DNA of 64,000 bases from Novosphingobium sp. EMRT-2 (GTDB taxonomy: Bacteria > Pseudomonadota > Alphaproteobacteria > Sphingomonadales > Sphingomonadaceae): contig NZ_CP039695.1 of NCBI RefSeq assembly GCF_005145025.1, positions 3,209,501 to 3,273,500 of the forward strand. Direction: 5' to 3'. Below the pieces are notes generated by a model. The model saw only the letters and a list, made by a program, of their open reading frames with translations, was not told the origin of the DNA and did not search any database. A program made the position numbers and the translations under genes. Below are positions 17,497 to 25,986 of this stretch, piece after piece (positions within the stretch are counted from its first letter, which is position 1; every line of letters begins with the position of its first letter).

Positions 17497-19860
17497 ATGA
17501 AAATTGAACTTTTGCGTGCGTGTGCCAGTGTCATGGTCATCGCCGCTGCTATTTCTGTTTCAAGTCAGGCATTTGCCGCAGCGGACGAAGCTTCTTCGCC
17601 GCAGGCTGACGAAGCAGAAGCAACGTCCGGCGACATCGTCGTCACCGCCCAGCGGCGCACGGAGCGCCTGCGGGACGTGCCGATTTCCGTCTCCGTGGTG
17701 GGTGGCGAGCAGCTGGCGCGGGATAACCTGACCAACCTGTCCGCGGTCGCCGATCGTCTGGCCAACGTCCGGATCACGCCCGGGCCGTTCGACCAGCTCA
17801 ACATTCGCGGTATCGGTTCGTCCAACAATACCGGCTTCGAACAATCGGTCGCAACCTTCGTCGACGGCGTTTACCGTTCGCGTCCGCGCGCCATTCGCGC
17901 CGCGCTGTTCGATGTCGAGCGGGTGGAAGTGCTCAAGGGGCCGCAGACGACCTTCTTCGGCAACAACGCGATCGCCGGCGCGCTCAACATCACGACCCGC
18001 AAGCCCGGAGACGAATTCGCCGCCAACGGATCGGCGCTGTACGGAAGCTATGGCGAATACAATGTCGAAGGCGGCGTGACGGTGCCGGTGGGCGACATGT
18101 TCAGCGTGCGTGCTGCCGGCCGCCTGTCCGGCATGGACGGTTATGTGAAGAACGCCTTCACGCGCAAAGACGCTCCGCACGAACGCAACCGTGTCGGCCG
18201 CATTTCGCTGGCCTTCACGCCTTCGTCCAACTTCCGGTCGGACTTGCGCTACGACACCGGCAAGACGACTTCGGACGATTTCCTGCCGTTCGAGCTGGAA
18301 AGCTGCCCGCCGCCCGCGCCGTTCCCCGTGGGCGGAAGCTGCGCGAACTACATCGCGGCGAACGGAACGGCCGTCGACGACAAGCTCAACTGGCGGAACT
18401 CCAGCCGTCCCGGCAAGCTTGACTACGCGTTCAACGAAGTGGGCTGGACCAACGCGTTGAGCATGGGTGACTACACGCTCACGTCGATCACCGGCTTCTT
18501 CAACCACAATACGGAATATCTGCAGCAGCTTATTCCGTCGCCCGTGCCCGGCATCGGTGGCGGCAGCCTGCTTCCGGTGTTCCAGCGCGAAACGTTCCGC
18601 CAGTGGTCGCAGGAAATCCGCCTTGCATCGCCGACGGGTGGCTTCTTCGAGTGGCAGCTCGGCGGCTACTATTCGAGCAGCAAGATGCGCAACAACGGCG
18701 TGACCGGCTTCTTCTTCGCGCCCTTCGGCGCTTCGGCTCCGCCATATACCGCGCAGACGCCGGTTGCCGGGCGCCTGACGGTGCATGAAGACGCGACCAC
18801 CAAGTCGGTGTTCGGCGCCGCCACGATCCGGCCGATCGATCGGGTCAAGCTGAACCTCGGCCTGCGCTATTCCGTGGTGGAGAAGGACGGCTTCCGCTTC
18901 CTGCGCAACGGCACGGCAGACCCGAACTATCCGACCCCGGAAAACTTCGTGCCGGCGAGCCAGCAGGTCAGCGATACGCTGAACACGATCCTGGGTTCGA
19001 ACAACCAGAACTTCGCCAACCCGCACCGCAAGGATGACAAGCTCATGCCGTCGGTGAGCTTGCAGTTCGAAGCGACGCCGGATGTCACCGCTTATGCAAG
19101 CTATACCAAGGGCTTCAAGGCCGGTGGCTATAGCGGCGGTTCGGCCGGTGGCGATTTCGGCCCGGAAACGGTCAACGCCTACGAAGTCGGTATCAAGGGC
19201 AATCTGTTCGATCGCCGCGTTACCTTCTCGCTGAGCGCGTTCCGGGGCGATTATTCCGGCTTGCAGGAATCGGTTTCGGAAACGCTGCCCAGCGGCACCG
19301 TGCGCGTCAGCGTCGCCAATGCCGCGTCCGCCCGCTCGCAGGGTGTCGAGCTTTCGGCCAGCTGGCGCATGACGAGCTGGCTGACCGCGAGCACCGATCT
19401 TGCCTATCTGGATGCGATCTACCGCAACTATAACGGTGCGCCGTGTTCGTCGATCCAGACGCTGCTGGGCGCCTCTTCGGGCTGTATTGGCCGGCGGCAG
19501 GACCTTTCGGGCAAGCGGCGCGGCTTTGCCCCGGAATGGACCGGCAATTTCCGCCTCGACGCGACGATCCCTGCGGGCGACATGAACGTGCGGGTATCGC
19601 CGCTGCTCTACTTCAGCTCGTGGTACTTCCAGTCGTCGACGGCTGACGATCTGATCCGGCAGAAGGGTTATGCGAAAGTCGACCTGCGCGTCAGCGTCGG
19701 ACCGAAAGACGATCGCTGGGGCCTGGCGGTTATCGGCCAGAACCTGACCAACAAGGCCACGGCCGGCTTCCGGCAGACGGTCAGCGGTGCCAACGGATCG
19801 GTTTCGGCCCTGGCTGAACGTCCTCGCACGGTCGCGGTTCAGCTCACCGCGCGATACTGA
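17497..19860 (+). CDS. TonB-dependent outer-membrane receptor
   Basis: A 787-residue receptor. The signal peptide (about residues 1-27, ending AFA) is followed by the TonB-box-like SGDIVVTAQRR, a plug domain (DVPISVSVVGGEQL, LNIRGIGSSNNTGFEQSV, VEVLKGPQTTFFGNNAIAG) and a C-terminal 22-strand-type barrel ending in LTARY. This is the sphingomonad FyuA-like class often found in aromatic clusters, where such receptors import phenolic dimers. GGGGAGG precedes the ATG. It is followed by a secreted NTF2 protein and an aldehyde dehydrogenase on the same strand. The substrate is inferred to be the regulon's inducer compound. Confidence 0.93.
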   Translation: MKIELLRACASVMVIAAAISVSSQAFAAADEASSPQADEAEATSGDIVVTAQRRTERLRDVPISVSVVGGEQLARDNLTNLSAVADRLANVRITPGPFDQLNIRGIGSSNNTGFEQSVATFVDGVYRSRPRAIRAALFDVERVEVLKGPQTTFFGNNAIAGALNITTRKPGDEFAANGSALYGSYGEYNVEGGVTVPVGDMFSVRAAGRLSGMDGYVKNAFTRKDAPHERNRVGRISLAFTPSSNFRSDLRYDTGKTTSDDFLPFELESCPPPAPFPVGGSCANYIAANGTAVDDKLNWRNSSRPGKLDYAFNEVGWTNALSMGDYTLTSITGFFNHNTEYLQQLIPSPVPGIGGGSLLPVFQRETFRQWSQEIRLASPTGGFFEWQLGGYYSSSKMRNNGVTGFFFAPFGASAPPYTAQTPVAGRLTVHEDATTKSVFGAATIRPIDRVKLNLGLRYSVVEKDGFRFLRNGTADPNYPTPENFVPASQQVSDTLNTILGSNNQNFANPHRKDDKLMPSVSLQFEATPDVTAYASYTKGFKAGGYSGGSAGGDFGPETVNAYEVGIKGNLFDRRVTFSLSAFRGDYSGLQESVSETLPSGTVRVSVANAASARSQGVELSASWRMTSWLTASTDLAYLDAIYRNYNGAPCSSIQTLLGASSGCIGRRQDLSGKRRGFAPEWTGNFRLDATIPAGDMNVRVSPLLYFSSWYFQSSTADDLIRQKGYAKVDLRVSVGPKDDRWGLAVIGQNLTNKATAGFRQTVSGANGSVSALAERPRTVAVQLTARY

Positions 19861-19880
19861 GGGGGCATTGCTGAAAAGTG

Positions 19881-19904
19881 GCGGCGGGGCTTTGGCCCCG
19901 CCGC
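19881..19904. terminator. GC-rich hairpin after the TonB receptor gene
   Basis: A perfect 10-bp stem GCGGCGGGGC/GCCCCGCCGC with a TTTG loop, 20 bp after the receptor stop and before the secreted NTF2 gene. It lacks a T-tract. It may attenuate transcription so that the receptor and downstream genes are made in different amounts. Confidence 0.5.
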
Positions 19905-19932
19905 GCTGCGTCGCGCGCATGAGGTGCTGCCC

Positions 19933-20499
19933 ATGAAGTTCTACCCGATCCTGGCGCTGCTCGCCTGTGCCGCAGCGCCGTCAAGCCAGGCGCAGTCCAT
20001 CCAGGCAGAGGATGCGCAAGCCGCATTGCTGGCCAGCCCCGATCCTGTGCTCGCGTCCAACAAGAAGCTTGTTTACGACATGTATCGCGAAGTCCTGCTT
20101 GGCGGGCGCGCGGATCTGGTCGACCGCTATTTCACCGTGGAATACCTGCAGCATAACCCGAACGTTGCATCCGGGCGCGATGCGCTGGCGCGGTTTATCC
20201 GGGGGTCACGGCCGGAGCGCCCGGTCAGGCCGACGATCACCCTGCCACTGATCACCCTGATCGCCGAGCGCGATTACGTTTTGGTCGTCACCCAGCGCCC
20301 GATGCGCGACGATCAGGGTGAAGGGTACGTGACAAGCTGGTTCGATCTCTTCCGGATTGCGAACGGAAAAATCGCAGAACATTGGGACCCGGCGCTAAAA
20401 TCCTCCGCCATGCTGAAATTTGATCCCAACAGCGTGCCTGACGCGCTATCAAGGATCGAATCCGAGAAGGCCGGAGCGAGGGAACCGGCACAGCCCTAA
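19933..20499 (+). CDS. Exported SnoaL-like NTF2-fold protein
   Basis: A 188-residue protein with a signal peptide (MKFYPILALLACAAAPSSQA, cleavage near AQS) and then the SnoaL-like domain with YLQHNPNVASGRDAL and AEHWDPALK. GAGGTG lies upstream of the ATG at 19933. It is a close paralogue of the 14234-14743 product, which has no clear signal, so one member of the pair is periplasmic. Lying directly after the TonB receptor, it may act on the substrate just after outer-membrane entry (inference). A GTG nine bases upstream is an alternative start. Confidence 0.82.
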   Translation: MKFYPILALLACAAAPSSQAQSIQAEDAQAALLASPDPVLASNKKLVYDMYREVLLGGRADLVDRYFTVEYLQHNPNVASGRDALARFIRGSRPERPVRPTITLPLITLIAERDYVLVVTQRPMRDDQGEGYVTSWFDLFRIANGKIAEHWDPALKSSAMLKFDPNSVPDALSRIESEKAGAREPAQP

Positions 20500-20580
20500 C
20501 GCCGTCGGGACCATGAAGCCTGCATGGGCATCGACCTGCCCACGCTTTGGTTCCGTTGCGGCACCAACTGGAGAGCGAAT

Positions 20581-21996
20581 ATGAAGCACGAATTCAAACT
20601 GCTGATCGACGGCCAATCCAGGGACGGGGTAACGACCTTCGACGTCGTCAACCCCGCGACCGGCGAGGCTTTCGCGCAATGCCCGAAGGCCGATGCGGCC
20701 CAGCTTGAGGAAGCGGTCGCGGCTGCCAGGCGCGCTTTCCCGGCCTGGGCCGCCACGCCGGTTGAAGCGCGCGCCGCGCTGGTCGTGGCGCTGGCCGACG
20801 CGCTCGAGGCGAGGGCGGCCGAGTTCGCCAGCCTGCTGACGAGCGAGCAGGGCAAGCCGCTTGATCAGGCGATGTACGAGATCATGGGCAGCGTGTTCAC
20901 GCTGCGCGCCTTCGCGGCCATGCGGGTCGAACCGAAAGTCCTGCGGGAAGAAGGCGGCAACAGTGTTGTCGAACACCGCACGCCGCTGGGCGTGGTGGGC
21001 GCGATCACGCCGTGGAATTTCCCGGTGATCCTGCTCATGAACAAGCTGGGGCCGGCGCTGGTGACGGGCAATTGCGTGGTGGCGAAGCCTGCGCCCACAA
21101 CGCCGCTGACCACGCTTCTGTTCGGTGAACTGGCCAGGGACATCCTGCCGGCGGGCGTGTTCAACGTGTTGTGCGACCAGAACGAACTGGGGCCACTGCT
21201 GACGGGCCATCCCGATATTGCCAAGATCGCTTTCACCGGCTCCACCGCGACCGGGAAGAAGGTGATGGCGTCCGCTGCGGACAGCGTGAAGCGCGTGACG
21301 CTGGAGCTCGGCGGCAACGACGCCGCGATCGTGCTTGATGACGTCAATCCGCAGGCCGTGGCGCGCAAGGTCTATCAGGGCGCGATGACGAACGCCGGGC
21401 AGATCTGCGTCGCGATCAAGCGCGCCTATGTGCCGTCGTCCATGTACGACGAGTTCTGCGACGAACTGGCGAAGCTGGCCAACGAGGCCGTGGTCGATGA
21501 CGGATCGAAGCAGGGCGCCACGATCGGTCCGGTCCAGAACAAGATGCAGTTCGAGAAGGTCGTATCGCTGCTGGACAGCGCCCGCGCCGAGGGCACCGTG
21601 CTTGCCGGCGGCGCGCCGCTGGATCGGCCGGGCTATTTCATCCCTCCCACGATCGTCCGCGATCTGCGCGACGATGCCCCGCTGGTGCGCGAGGAACAGT
21701 TCGGTCCGGTGCTGCCGGTGCTGCAATACGATGATATCGAAGACGTGATCGCCCGCGCCAACGACAGCGACTATGGCCTTGGCGGCACCGTATGGGGCAG
21801 GGACGTCGCCCGCGCGACCGAAGTGGCCAAGCGCATCGATACAGGCACCGTGTGGGTGAACCAGCACCTTGCGATCGATGCCAACATTCCGTTCCGTGGA
21901 TCGAAGCAATCGGGCATCGGCGGGGAACTCGGCGAAGCCGGGCTGCTCGAATACACCCAGGCACACATCATCAACGCGGTGCCGCTGGAAGATTGA
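20581..21996 (+). CDS. NAD(P)-dependent aldehyde dehydrogenase
   Basis: A 471-residue ALDH. The nucleotide site shows IAFTGSTATGKKV; the general base Glu lies in VTLELGGND (about residue 242) and the nucleophile Cys276 in NAGQICVAIK. The oxyanion Asn lies in GAITPWNFPV. GGAGAG precedes the ATG at 20581. It resembles the succinate-semialdehyde/aromatic-aldehyde group of the superfamily, oxidising an aldehyde to its acid in the cytoplasm. In this cluster a benzaldehyde such as vanillin, released by stilbene cleavage, is a plausible substrate, but specificity cannot be read here. Confidence 0.9.
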   Translation: MKHEFKLLIDGQSRDGVTTFDVVNPATGEAFAQCPKADAAQLEEAVAAARRAFPAWAATPVEARAALVVALADALEARAAEFASLLTSEQGKPLDQAMYEIMGSVFTLRAFAAMRVEPKVLREEGGNSVVEHRTPLGVVGAITPWNFPVILLMNKLGPALVTGNCVVAKPAPTTPLTTLLFGELARDILPAGVFNVLCDQNELGPLLTGHPDIAKIAFTGSTATGKKVMASAADSVKRVTLELGGNDAAIVLDDVNPQAVARKVYQGAMTNAGQICVAIKRAYVPSSMYDEFCDELAKLANEAVVDDGSKQGATIGPVQNKMQFEKVVSLLDSARAEGTVLAGGAPLDRPGYFIPPTIVRDLRDDAPLVREEQFGPVLPVLQYDDIEDVIARANDSDYGLGGTVWGRDVARATEVAKRIDTGTVWVNQHLAIDANIPFRGSKQSGIGGELGEAGLLEYTQAHIINAVPLED

Positions 21997-22052
21997 AGGT
22001 CCGGCCCGTCCTCTCCGTGATGCGGGGGCGGGCCATCCTTCCAGGAATGCAG

Positions 22053-22087
22053 GTGAGGGCGGGCGACTTCCGGTCGTCCGCCCTCAC
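22053..22087. terminator. Hairpin between convergent aldehyde dehydrogenase genes
   Basis: A 15-bp stem with one mismatch: GTGAGGGCGGGCGAC (22053-22067) against GTCGTCCGCCCTCAC (22073-22087), loop TTCCG. It lies between the stops of the two convergent ALDH genes and could serve both. Confidence 0.65.
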
Positions 22088-22096
22088 TGCGTTTGA

Positions 22097-23566
22097 TCAG
22101 AGGCCCGTGGGCGCGGCATCCAGCAGGATGGACTTGGTTTCCAGATAGGGCTGGAGACCTTCCACGCCGCCTTCGCGTCCGATCCCCGATTGCTTGAAGC
22201 CGCCGAACGGCATCCCGAATTCCAGGCGCATGCCGTTCTGGCCGATGCCCCCGGTCCGCATCTGCCGCGCGATGCGATAGGCCGCATCGGCATCATGGGT
22301 AAGGACCGAGCCGTTCAGGCCGTAGCTGCTTTCGTTGGCGATGCGGATCGCATCTTCCTCGTCTTCCGCCGGGATCAAGGCGAGGACCGGGCCGAAAATC
22401 TCTTCCTGCGCGATGCGGCTGCGGTTGTCGACATTCGCGAACAGCGTCGGTTCGATGAAGTAGCCCTTGTTGAAGCTGGAGGGGCGGCCGCCCCCCGTCA
22501 CGAGATCGGCGCTCTCGCGGCCCAGTGCGATGTATTCCTCCACCCGGTCGAGCTGGCGCTTCATGGCGAGCGGGCCAAGCTGCGTATCGGGCGCGTCGCT
22601 GTGCCCGATCTTGATGCCCTGCATCACGCGGGCGATGGCATCGGCCAGTTCGTCATGGCGCTTGCGGGGTACGATCGCACGGCTCAGCATGGCGCAGACC
22701 TGGCCCGACATCACGGTGATCGTGTTGCCAAGGATCGCGGCGGCAACCTCGATCGGAAAGTCGTCGCGCACGATGGCCGCGGACTTGCCGCCGAGTTCGA
22801 GCGTGCAGCGCGCGACGCGGCTGGCGCAAACCTGGCCGATGCGCTTGCCGGCGGCGGTGGAGCCGGTGAAGCTGACCTTGTCCACGTCCGGATTGTTGAC
22901 GAGGTGGTCGGATGCATCGCGATCGCCGCAGACCAGATTGAGGACGCCTGCCGGCAGACCGGCGGCTTCCGCCGCTTCTGCCATGATATACGCTTCGAGC
23001 GGCGTTTCCGGCGACGGTTTCATAACGACCGTGCAACCCGCGACAAGGGCGTAGGCCACCTTGCTCGACATCGTGCTGAACGGTGCGTTCCACGGCGCGA
23101 TGCACGCGGTGACGCCCACGGGCTCGCGCACGACGATCGCGGTGTCGACTTGCGAACTCGGCCGCCGTTCGACGAAGGGGAAGCTTTCGCCGAGCGAGGC
23201 GATGAAATCGAGCGTTGCCACGCCCCCGCCGTGCATGATCGGGGCGAAGCTGGCCAAGCCACCGACCTGTGCCGTCCACGCGGACGAGAGTTCGCCCACG
23301 CGCTCGCCCAGAATCGTGGCCCAGCGGCGGACAAACGCGCCGCGTTCGGCAGGAGTCAGGCCAGTCCACGCGCCGTTGTCGAACGCGCGCCGGGCGGCGG
23401 CGACGGCGGCGTCCATGTCTTCGCTGGAGGCTTCCGCCACGCGCGCGACAACCTCCTCGCTGTTGGGCGAGGTGATTTCGATCGTGCCGCCCCGGGCCGG
23501 ACGAACCCATTGTCCGTCGATGAAAAGCTTGTCGGGGTGCGTTATCCGGATGCCGTCGGGGGTCAT
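22097..23566 (-). CDS. NAD(P)-dependent aldehyde dehydrogenase
   Basis: A 489-residue ALDH with Asn160 (APWNAPF), VSFTGSTAAGKRIG cofactor loop, Glu257 (LELGGKS) and nucleophile Cys291 (SGQVCAML). It differs clearly from the other ALDH of the cluster and looks like the DhaS/coniferyl- or phenylacetaldehyde-type group. The ATG at 23566 has GGAGAG upstream. It diverges from an NTF2-dehydrogenase-transporter operon across operator 3. Two different ALDHs suggest two aldehydes are produced, as when a stilbene is cleaved into two different halves (inference). Confidence 0.9.
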   Translation of the reverse strand: MTPDGIRITHPDKLFIDGQWVRPARGGTIEITSPNSEEVVARVAEASSEDMDAAVAAARRAFDNGAWTGLTPAERGAFVRRWATILGERVGELSSAWTAQVGGLASFAPIMHGGGVATLDFIASLGESFPFVERRPSSQVDTAIVVREPVGVTACIAPWNAPFSTMSSKVAYALVAGCTVVMKPSPETPLEAYIMAEAAEAAGLPAGVLNLVCGDRDASDHLVNNPDVDKVSFTGSTAAGKRIGQVCASRVARCTLELGGKSAAIVRDDFPIEVAAAILGNTITVMSGQVCAMLSRAIVPRKRHDELADAIARVMQGIKIGHSDAPDTQLGPLAMKRQLDRVEEYIALGRESADLVTGGGRPSSFNKGYFIEPTLFANVDNRSRIAQEEIFGPVLALIPAEDEEDAIRIANESSYGLNGSVLTHDADAAYRIARQMRTGGIGQNGMRLEFGMPFGGFKQSGIGREGGVEGLQPYLETKSILLDAAPTGL

Positions 23567-23619
23567 TTCGCATTCTCTCCTGCGTCTCGATAAAGTCATC
23601 GAGGTTCTTGCAATAATCA

Positions 23620-23631
23620 TAACGAACGTTA
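23620..23631. promoter_or_regulatory. Operator 3: TAACGAACGTTA (one-base variant)
   Basis: Read on the minus strand the surroundings are ATCGTAACGTTCGTTAT, matching the other sites except at one central base. It lies 53 bp upstream of the ALDH start (23566) and 50 bp upstream of the NTF2 gene start (23682), near the middle of the divergent gap. Confidence 0.75.
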
Positions 23632-23681
23632 CGATGTGCTGCAACGAGATTGTCGCTCAAGCGACCAGCAGGAGAGTTCGG

Positions 23682-24320
23682 ATGTCTGATGAAATCGCAG
23701 CGCTGCGCGAGTCGGTCGATGCCTTGAGGGAGGAGGTCGGCGCGCTGAAGCGTAAGGCGTCCATCGCGGAATCCCATCTGGCGATCTGCAATCTGCAGGC
23801 GGCCTACGGCTATTATGTCGACAAGGGGCTGTGGGACGAGGCCGCCGACATGTTCGCGCCCGACGGTACGCTCGAAATCGCGGGGCGCGGCGTTTACATC
23901 GGGCAGGACCGGGTGCGGCAGTATCTTCACGCCCTGCCGCGTTACGAACGCGGCGTCCTGTTCAACCACATGCAGCTGCAGCCCGTCATCCACATCGACT
24001 CCGACGGCCAGCGGGCGCACGGCCGGTGGCGCGCGTTCATTCTCATCGCCTGGCTGGGCGGAGAGGCGCGCTGGGGCGAAGCGGTCTATGAGAACAGCTA
24101 TCGCCTGGTCGACGGCGTCTGGCGCATTCAGTCGTTGCACGCCTTCATCACGTTCTACTGCGAATTCGATCGCGGCCCCAACCACGGCGGCGTGCCCATG
24201 GTGCGCAACATCGATGGCCTTCAACCGGATCGCCCGGCGACGCACGATTACGAAGCGTTCCCGGAGGTTTTCGTCCCGCCCTTCCACTATGCCAATCCGG
24301 TGAGTGGCAAGGCATGGTGA
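23682..24320 (+). CDS. NTF2-fold protein with N-terminal coiled coil, candidate cofactor-free lyase
   Basis: A 212-residue protein. Residues 1-28 form a heptad-like coiled coil (MSDEIAALRESVDALREEV), followed by a SnoaL_4-type domain (NLQAAYGYYVDKGLWDEAAD, FAPDGTLEIAGRGVYIG, HMQLQPVIHID, GRWRAF). GGAGAG precedes the ATG. The architecture differs from the QHN/EHWD group in this cluster. Sphingomonad diarylpropane gamma-formaldehyde lyases (LdpA/LsdE) are NTF2-superfamily proteins; this one, in a regulon with a stilbene dioxygenase, is my best candidate for such a step, but this is inference. It overlaps the next gene by 7 bp. Confidence 0.82.
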   Translation: MSDEIAALRESVDALREEVGALKRKASIAESHLAICNLQAAYGYYVDKGLWDEAADMFAPDGTLEIAGRGVYIGQDRVRQYLHALPRYERGVLFNHMQLQPVIHIDSDGQRAHGRWRAFILIAWLGGEARWGEAVYENSYRLVDGVWRIQSLHAFITFYCEFDRGPNHGGVPMVRNIDGLQPDRPATHDYEAFPEVFVPPFHYANPVSGKAW

Positions 24321-25195
24321 GCGCGGTGCCTTTCGACCACGAGCGGGCGGCGCTCTATGCTGTCATGGACCAGTTCATGGAGGCGATCGTCGCGCGCGAT
24401 CCGGGCCGGCTGCGCTGGGCCGACGACGTGCGCTCCACCGAAAACAACGTCGCCCTGATGATCGGCGACGGGCTGTGGGGCACGGCCACGGGGCGGGGGG
24501 ACTACGACTTGCGGTTCGCCGACGTCCGTACCGGGCAGGTCGGCTTGTTCACGACCGTGATAGAAACGGTCGAGGAGTCGGCCGTCACCTTCCGGCTGGG
24601 GGTGGACCCGTCCGGCGCGATCCGCGAGGTGGAAGTGCTGGTCGTGCGCGACAGCGACGAAGCGCTGAAGTTTCCGAACCCCCGGTTCGAGCGCAAGCCC
24701 GTCATGGAAGCCTTTGTCCCGGAAGCGGAACGGATGAGCCGCGAGCGGTTGCTGACCATCGCCGATGGCTATTTCAACACGCTGGAACAGAACGACGGGC
24801 AGATTTTCACGCGCTTTCATCCCGATTGCAACCGCGTGGAAAACGGTGTGCAGACCACCAACAATCCCGATTTCATCCTGCCGATAGCCGGGCTGCCCTG
24901 CGAGGAGCAATTCAAGCTCGGCTGGTACCGCTATGATGATCGCCTGCGCGGGCGGCGCTATCCGCTGATCGATGAGGAGCGCGGGCTGGTGATGGCCTAT
25001 GGCTTTATCGACCATTGCGGCCGGCTGGCGGAATACACGCTGACCAATGGGGAGCATGTCTCGTCGCTGATCCGGCGGCCGCACACGTTCTATCTCGCCG
25101 AACTGTTCAAGATCGAGGACGGCGCGCTGCGCCAGATCGAGGCGAACTTCATCACGGTTCCCTATCACATGCCATCGCCCTGGGATCGACCGTGA
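24314..25195 (+). CDS. Uncharacterised protein, possibly two NTF2-like halves
   Basis: A 293-residue protein that I do not assign to a named family with certainty. The first ~130 residues (DHERAALYAVMDQFMEAIVA, DPGRLRWADDVRSTENNV, GLWGTA, TTVIETVEESAVTFRLGVD) and the second half (RLLTIADGYFNTLEQNDG, FHPDCNRVENGVQTTNN, LIDEERGLVMAYGFIDHCG) each read like a cone-fold unit, so an internal duplication is likely. It may be related to the DUF8021 group known from fungal gene clusters. Start and stop overlap both neighbours (ATGGTGA; GTGA), placing it in a tightly coupled operon with the NTF2 protein and the dehydrogenase. Confidence 0.75.
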   Translation: MVSAVPFDHERAALYAVMDQFMEAIVARDPGRLRWADDVRSTENNVALMIGDGLWGTATGRGDYDLRFADVRTGQVGLFTTVIETVEESAVTFRLGVDPSGAIREVEVLVVRDSDEALKFPNPRFERKPVMEAFVPEAERMSRERLLTIADGYFNTLEQNDGQIFTRFHPDCNRVENGVQTTNNPDFILPIAGLPCEEQFKLGWYRYDDRLRGRRYPLIDEERGLVMAYGFIDHCGRLAEYTLTNGEHVSSLIRRPHTFYLAELFKIEDGALRQIEANFITVPYHMPSPWDRP

Positions 25196-25986
25196 GCGCA
25201 CGGCTGGCGAACACTGTCGCCTTCGTGACCGGGGGCGGACGCGGGCTGGGTGCCGGCATCGCCACCGCGCTGGCGGAGGCGGGCGCGGCGGTGGCCGTGG
25301 CGGCGCGCACCATGGCGCAGGTCGAGGAGACGGTCGCGTCCATCGGCGCTGCCGGGGGACGGGCCTTGGCGGTGCGCTGCGACGTCACCGATCGCGAGAG
25401 CGTGGCCGCGGCCTATGCCGAAGCGAAGGCCGCTTTCGGCGCACCAACCCTACTGGTCAACAATGCCGGCGTGCAGGGGCCGCTTGGCCCCGCCGGGTTG
25501 GTCGATACGCAGGCCTGGTGGGATACGCAGACCGTTCACGTGCTCGGCGCGCTGTTGTGCATCTCGGCCGCCTTGCCTGACATGATCGCGAACGGGGGCG
25601 GGCGGATACTGAACATCGCTTCGCAGGCCGGCACGTTCGTAGCGCCGTTCGCTTCGGCCTATGCCGTGGCGAAGGCGAGCCTGATCCGCCTGACCGAGCA
25701 TATCGATGTCGAGCAGAAGGATGCTGGCGTCCGGGCGTTCGCGATCCAGCCGGGCACGATCATGACGGCGATGGCGGAAGAAACGCTGCGCTCCGAGCAG
25801 GCGCGCGCCTTCGCGAAGCCGCTGGTCTCGCTGCTGGAAGCGACGACCGAAGAGGAAAGCGCGGAAGGCATGGCGCGGCTGTGCCTGTTCGCCGTGGCAT
25901 TGGCCGCCGGCGAACACGATGCGCTGGCGGGGCGCTACGTGGATATCGAAAGGGATATCCCCGGCAACGTTACGGGGAACGGATGA
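25192..25986 (+). CDS. Short-chain dehydrogenase/reductase
   Basis: A 264-residue classical SDR. The cofactor motif TGGGRGLGAG lies near residue 15, NNAG in LLVNNAGVQG, and the catalytic Ser, Tyr and Lys in NIASQAGTFVAPFASAYAVAK. The PGTIMTAMAEE segment follows. The GTG start overlaps the preceding stop (GTGA), and its own stop overlaps the transporter start (ATGA). It probably oxidises an alcohol or reduces a ketone of the pathway in the cytoplasm using NAD(P); the substrate is unknown. Confidence 0.9.
   Translation: MSARLANTVAFVTGGGRGLGAGIATALAEAGAAVAVAARTMAQVEETVASIGAAGGRALAVRCDVTDRESVAAAYAEAKAAFGAPTLLVNNAGVQGPLGPAGLVDTQAWWDTQTVHVLGALLCISAALPDMIANGGGRILNIASQAGTFVAPFASAYAVAKASLIRLTEHIDVEQKDAGVRAFAIQPGTIMTAMAEETLRSEQARAFAKPLVSLLEATTEEESAEGMARLCLFAVALAAGEHDALAGRYVDIERDIPGNVTGNG

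Noticed and set aside
17560..19920. A 786-codon open frame on the minus strand opposite the TonB receptor gene
   Set aside because: Its product is Arg/Ala/His-rich without any domain, and the plus strand encodes a complete receptor; it is an antisense shadow of high-GC coding DNA.
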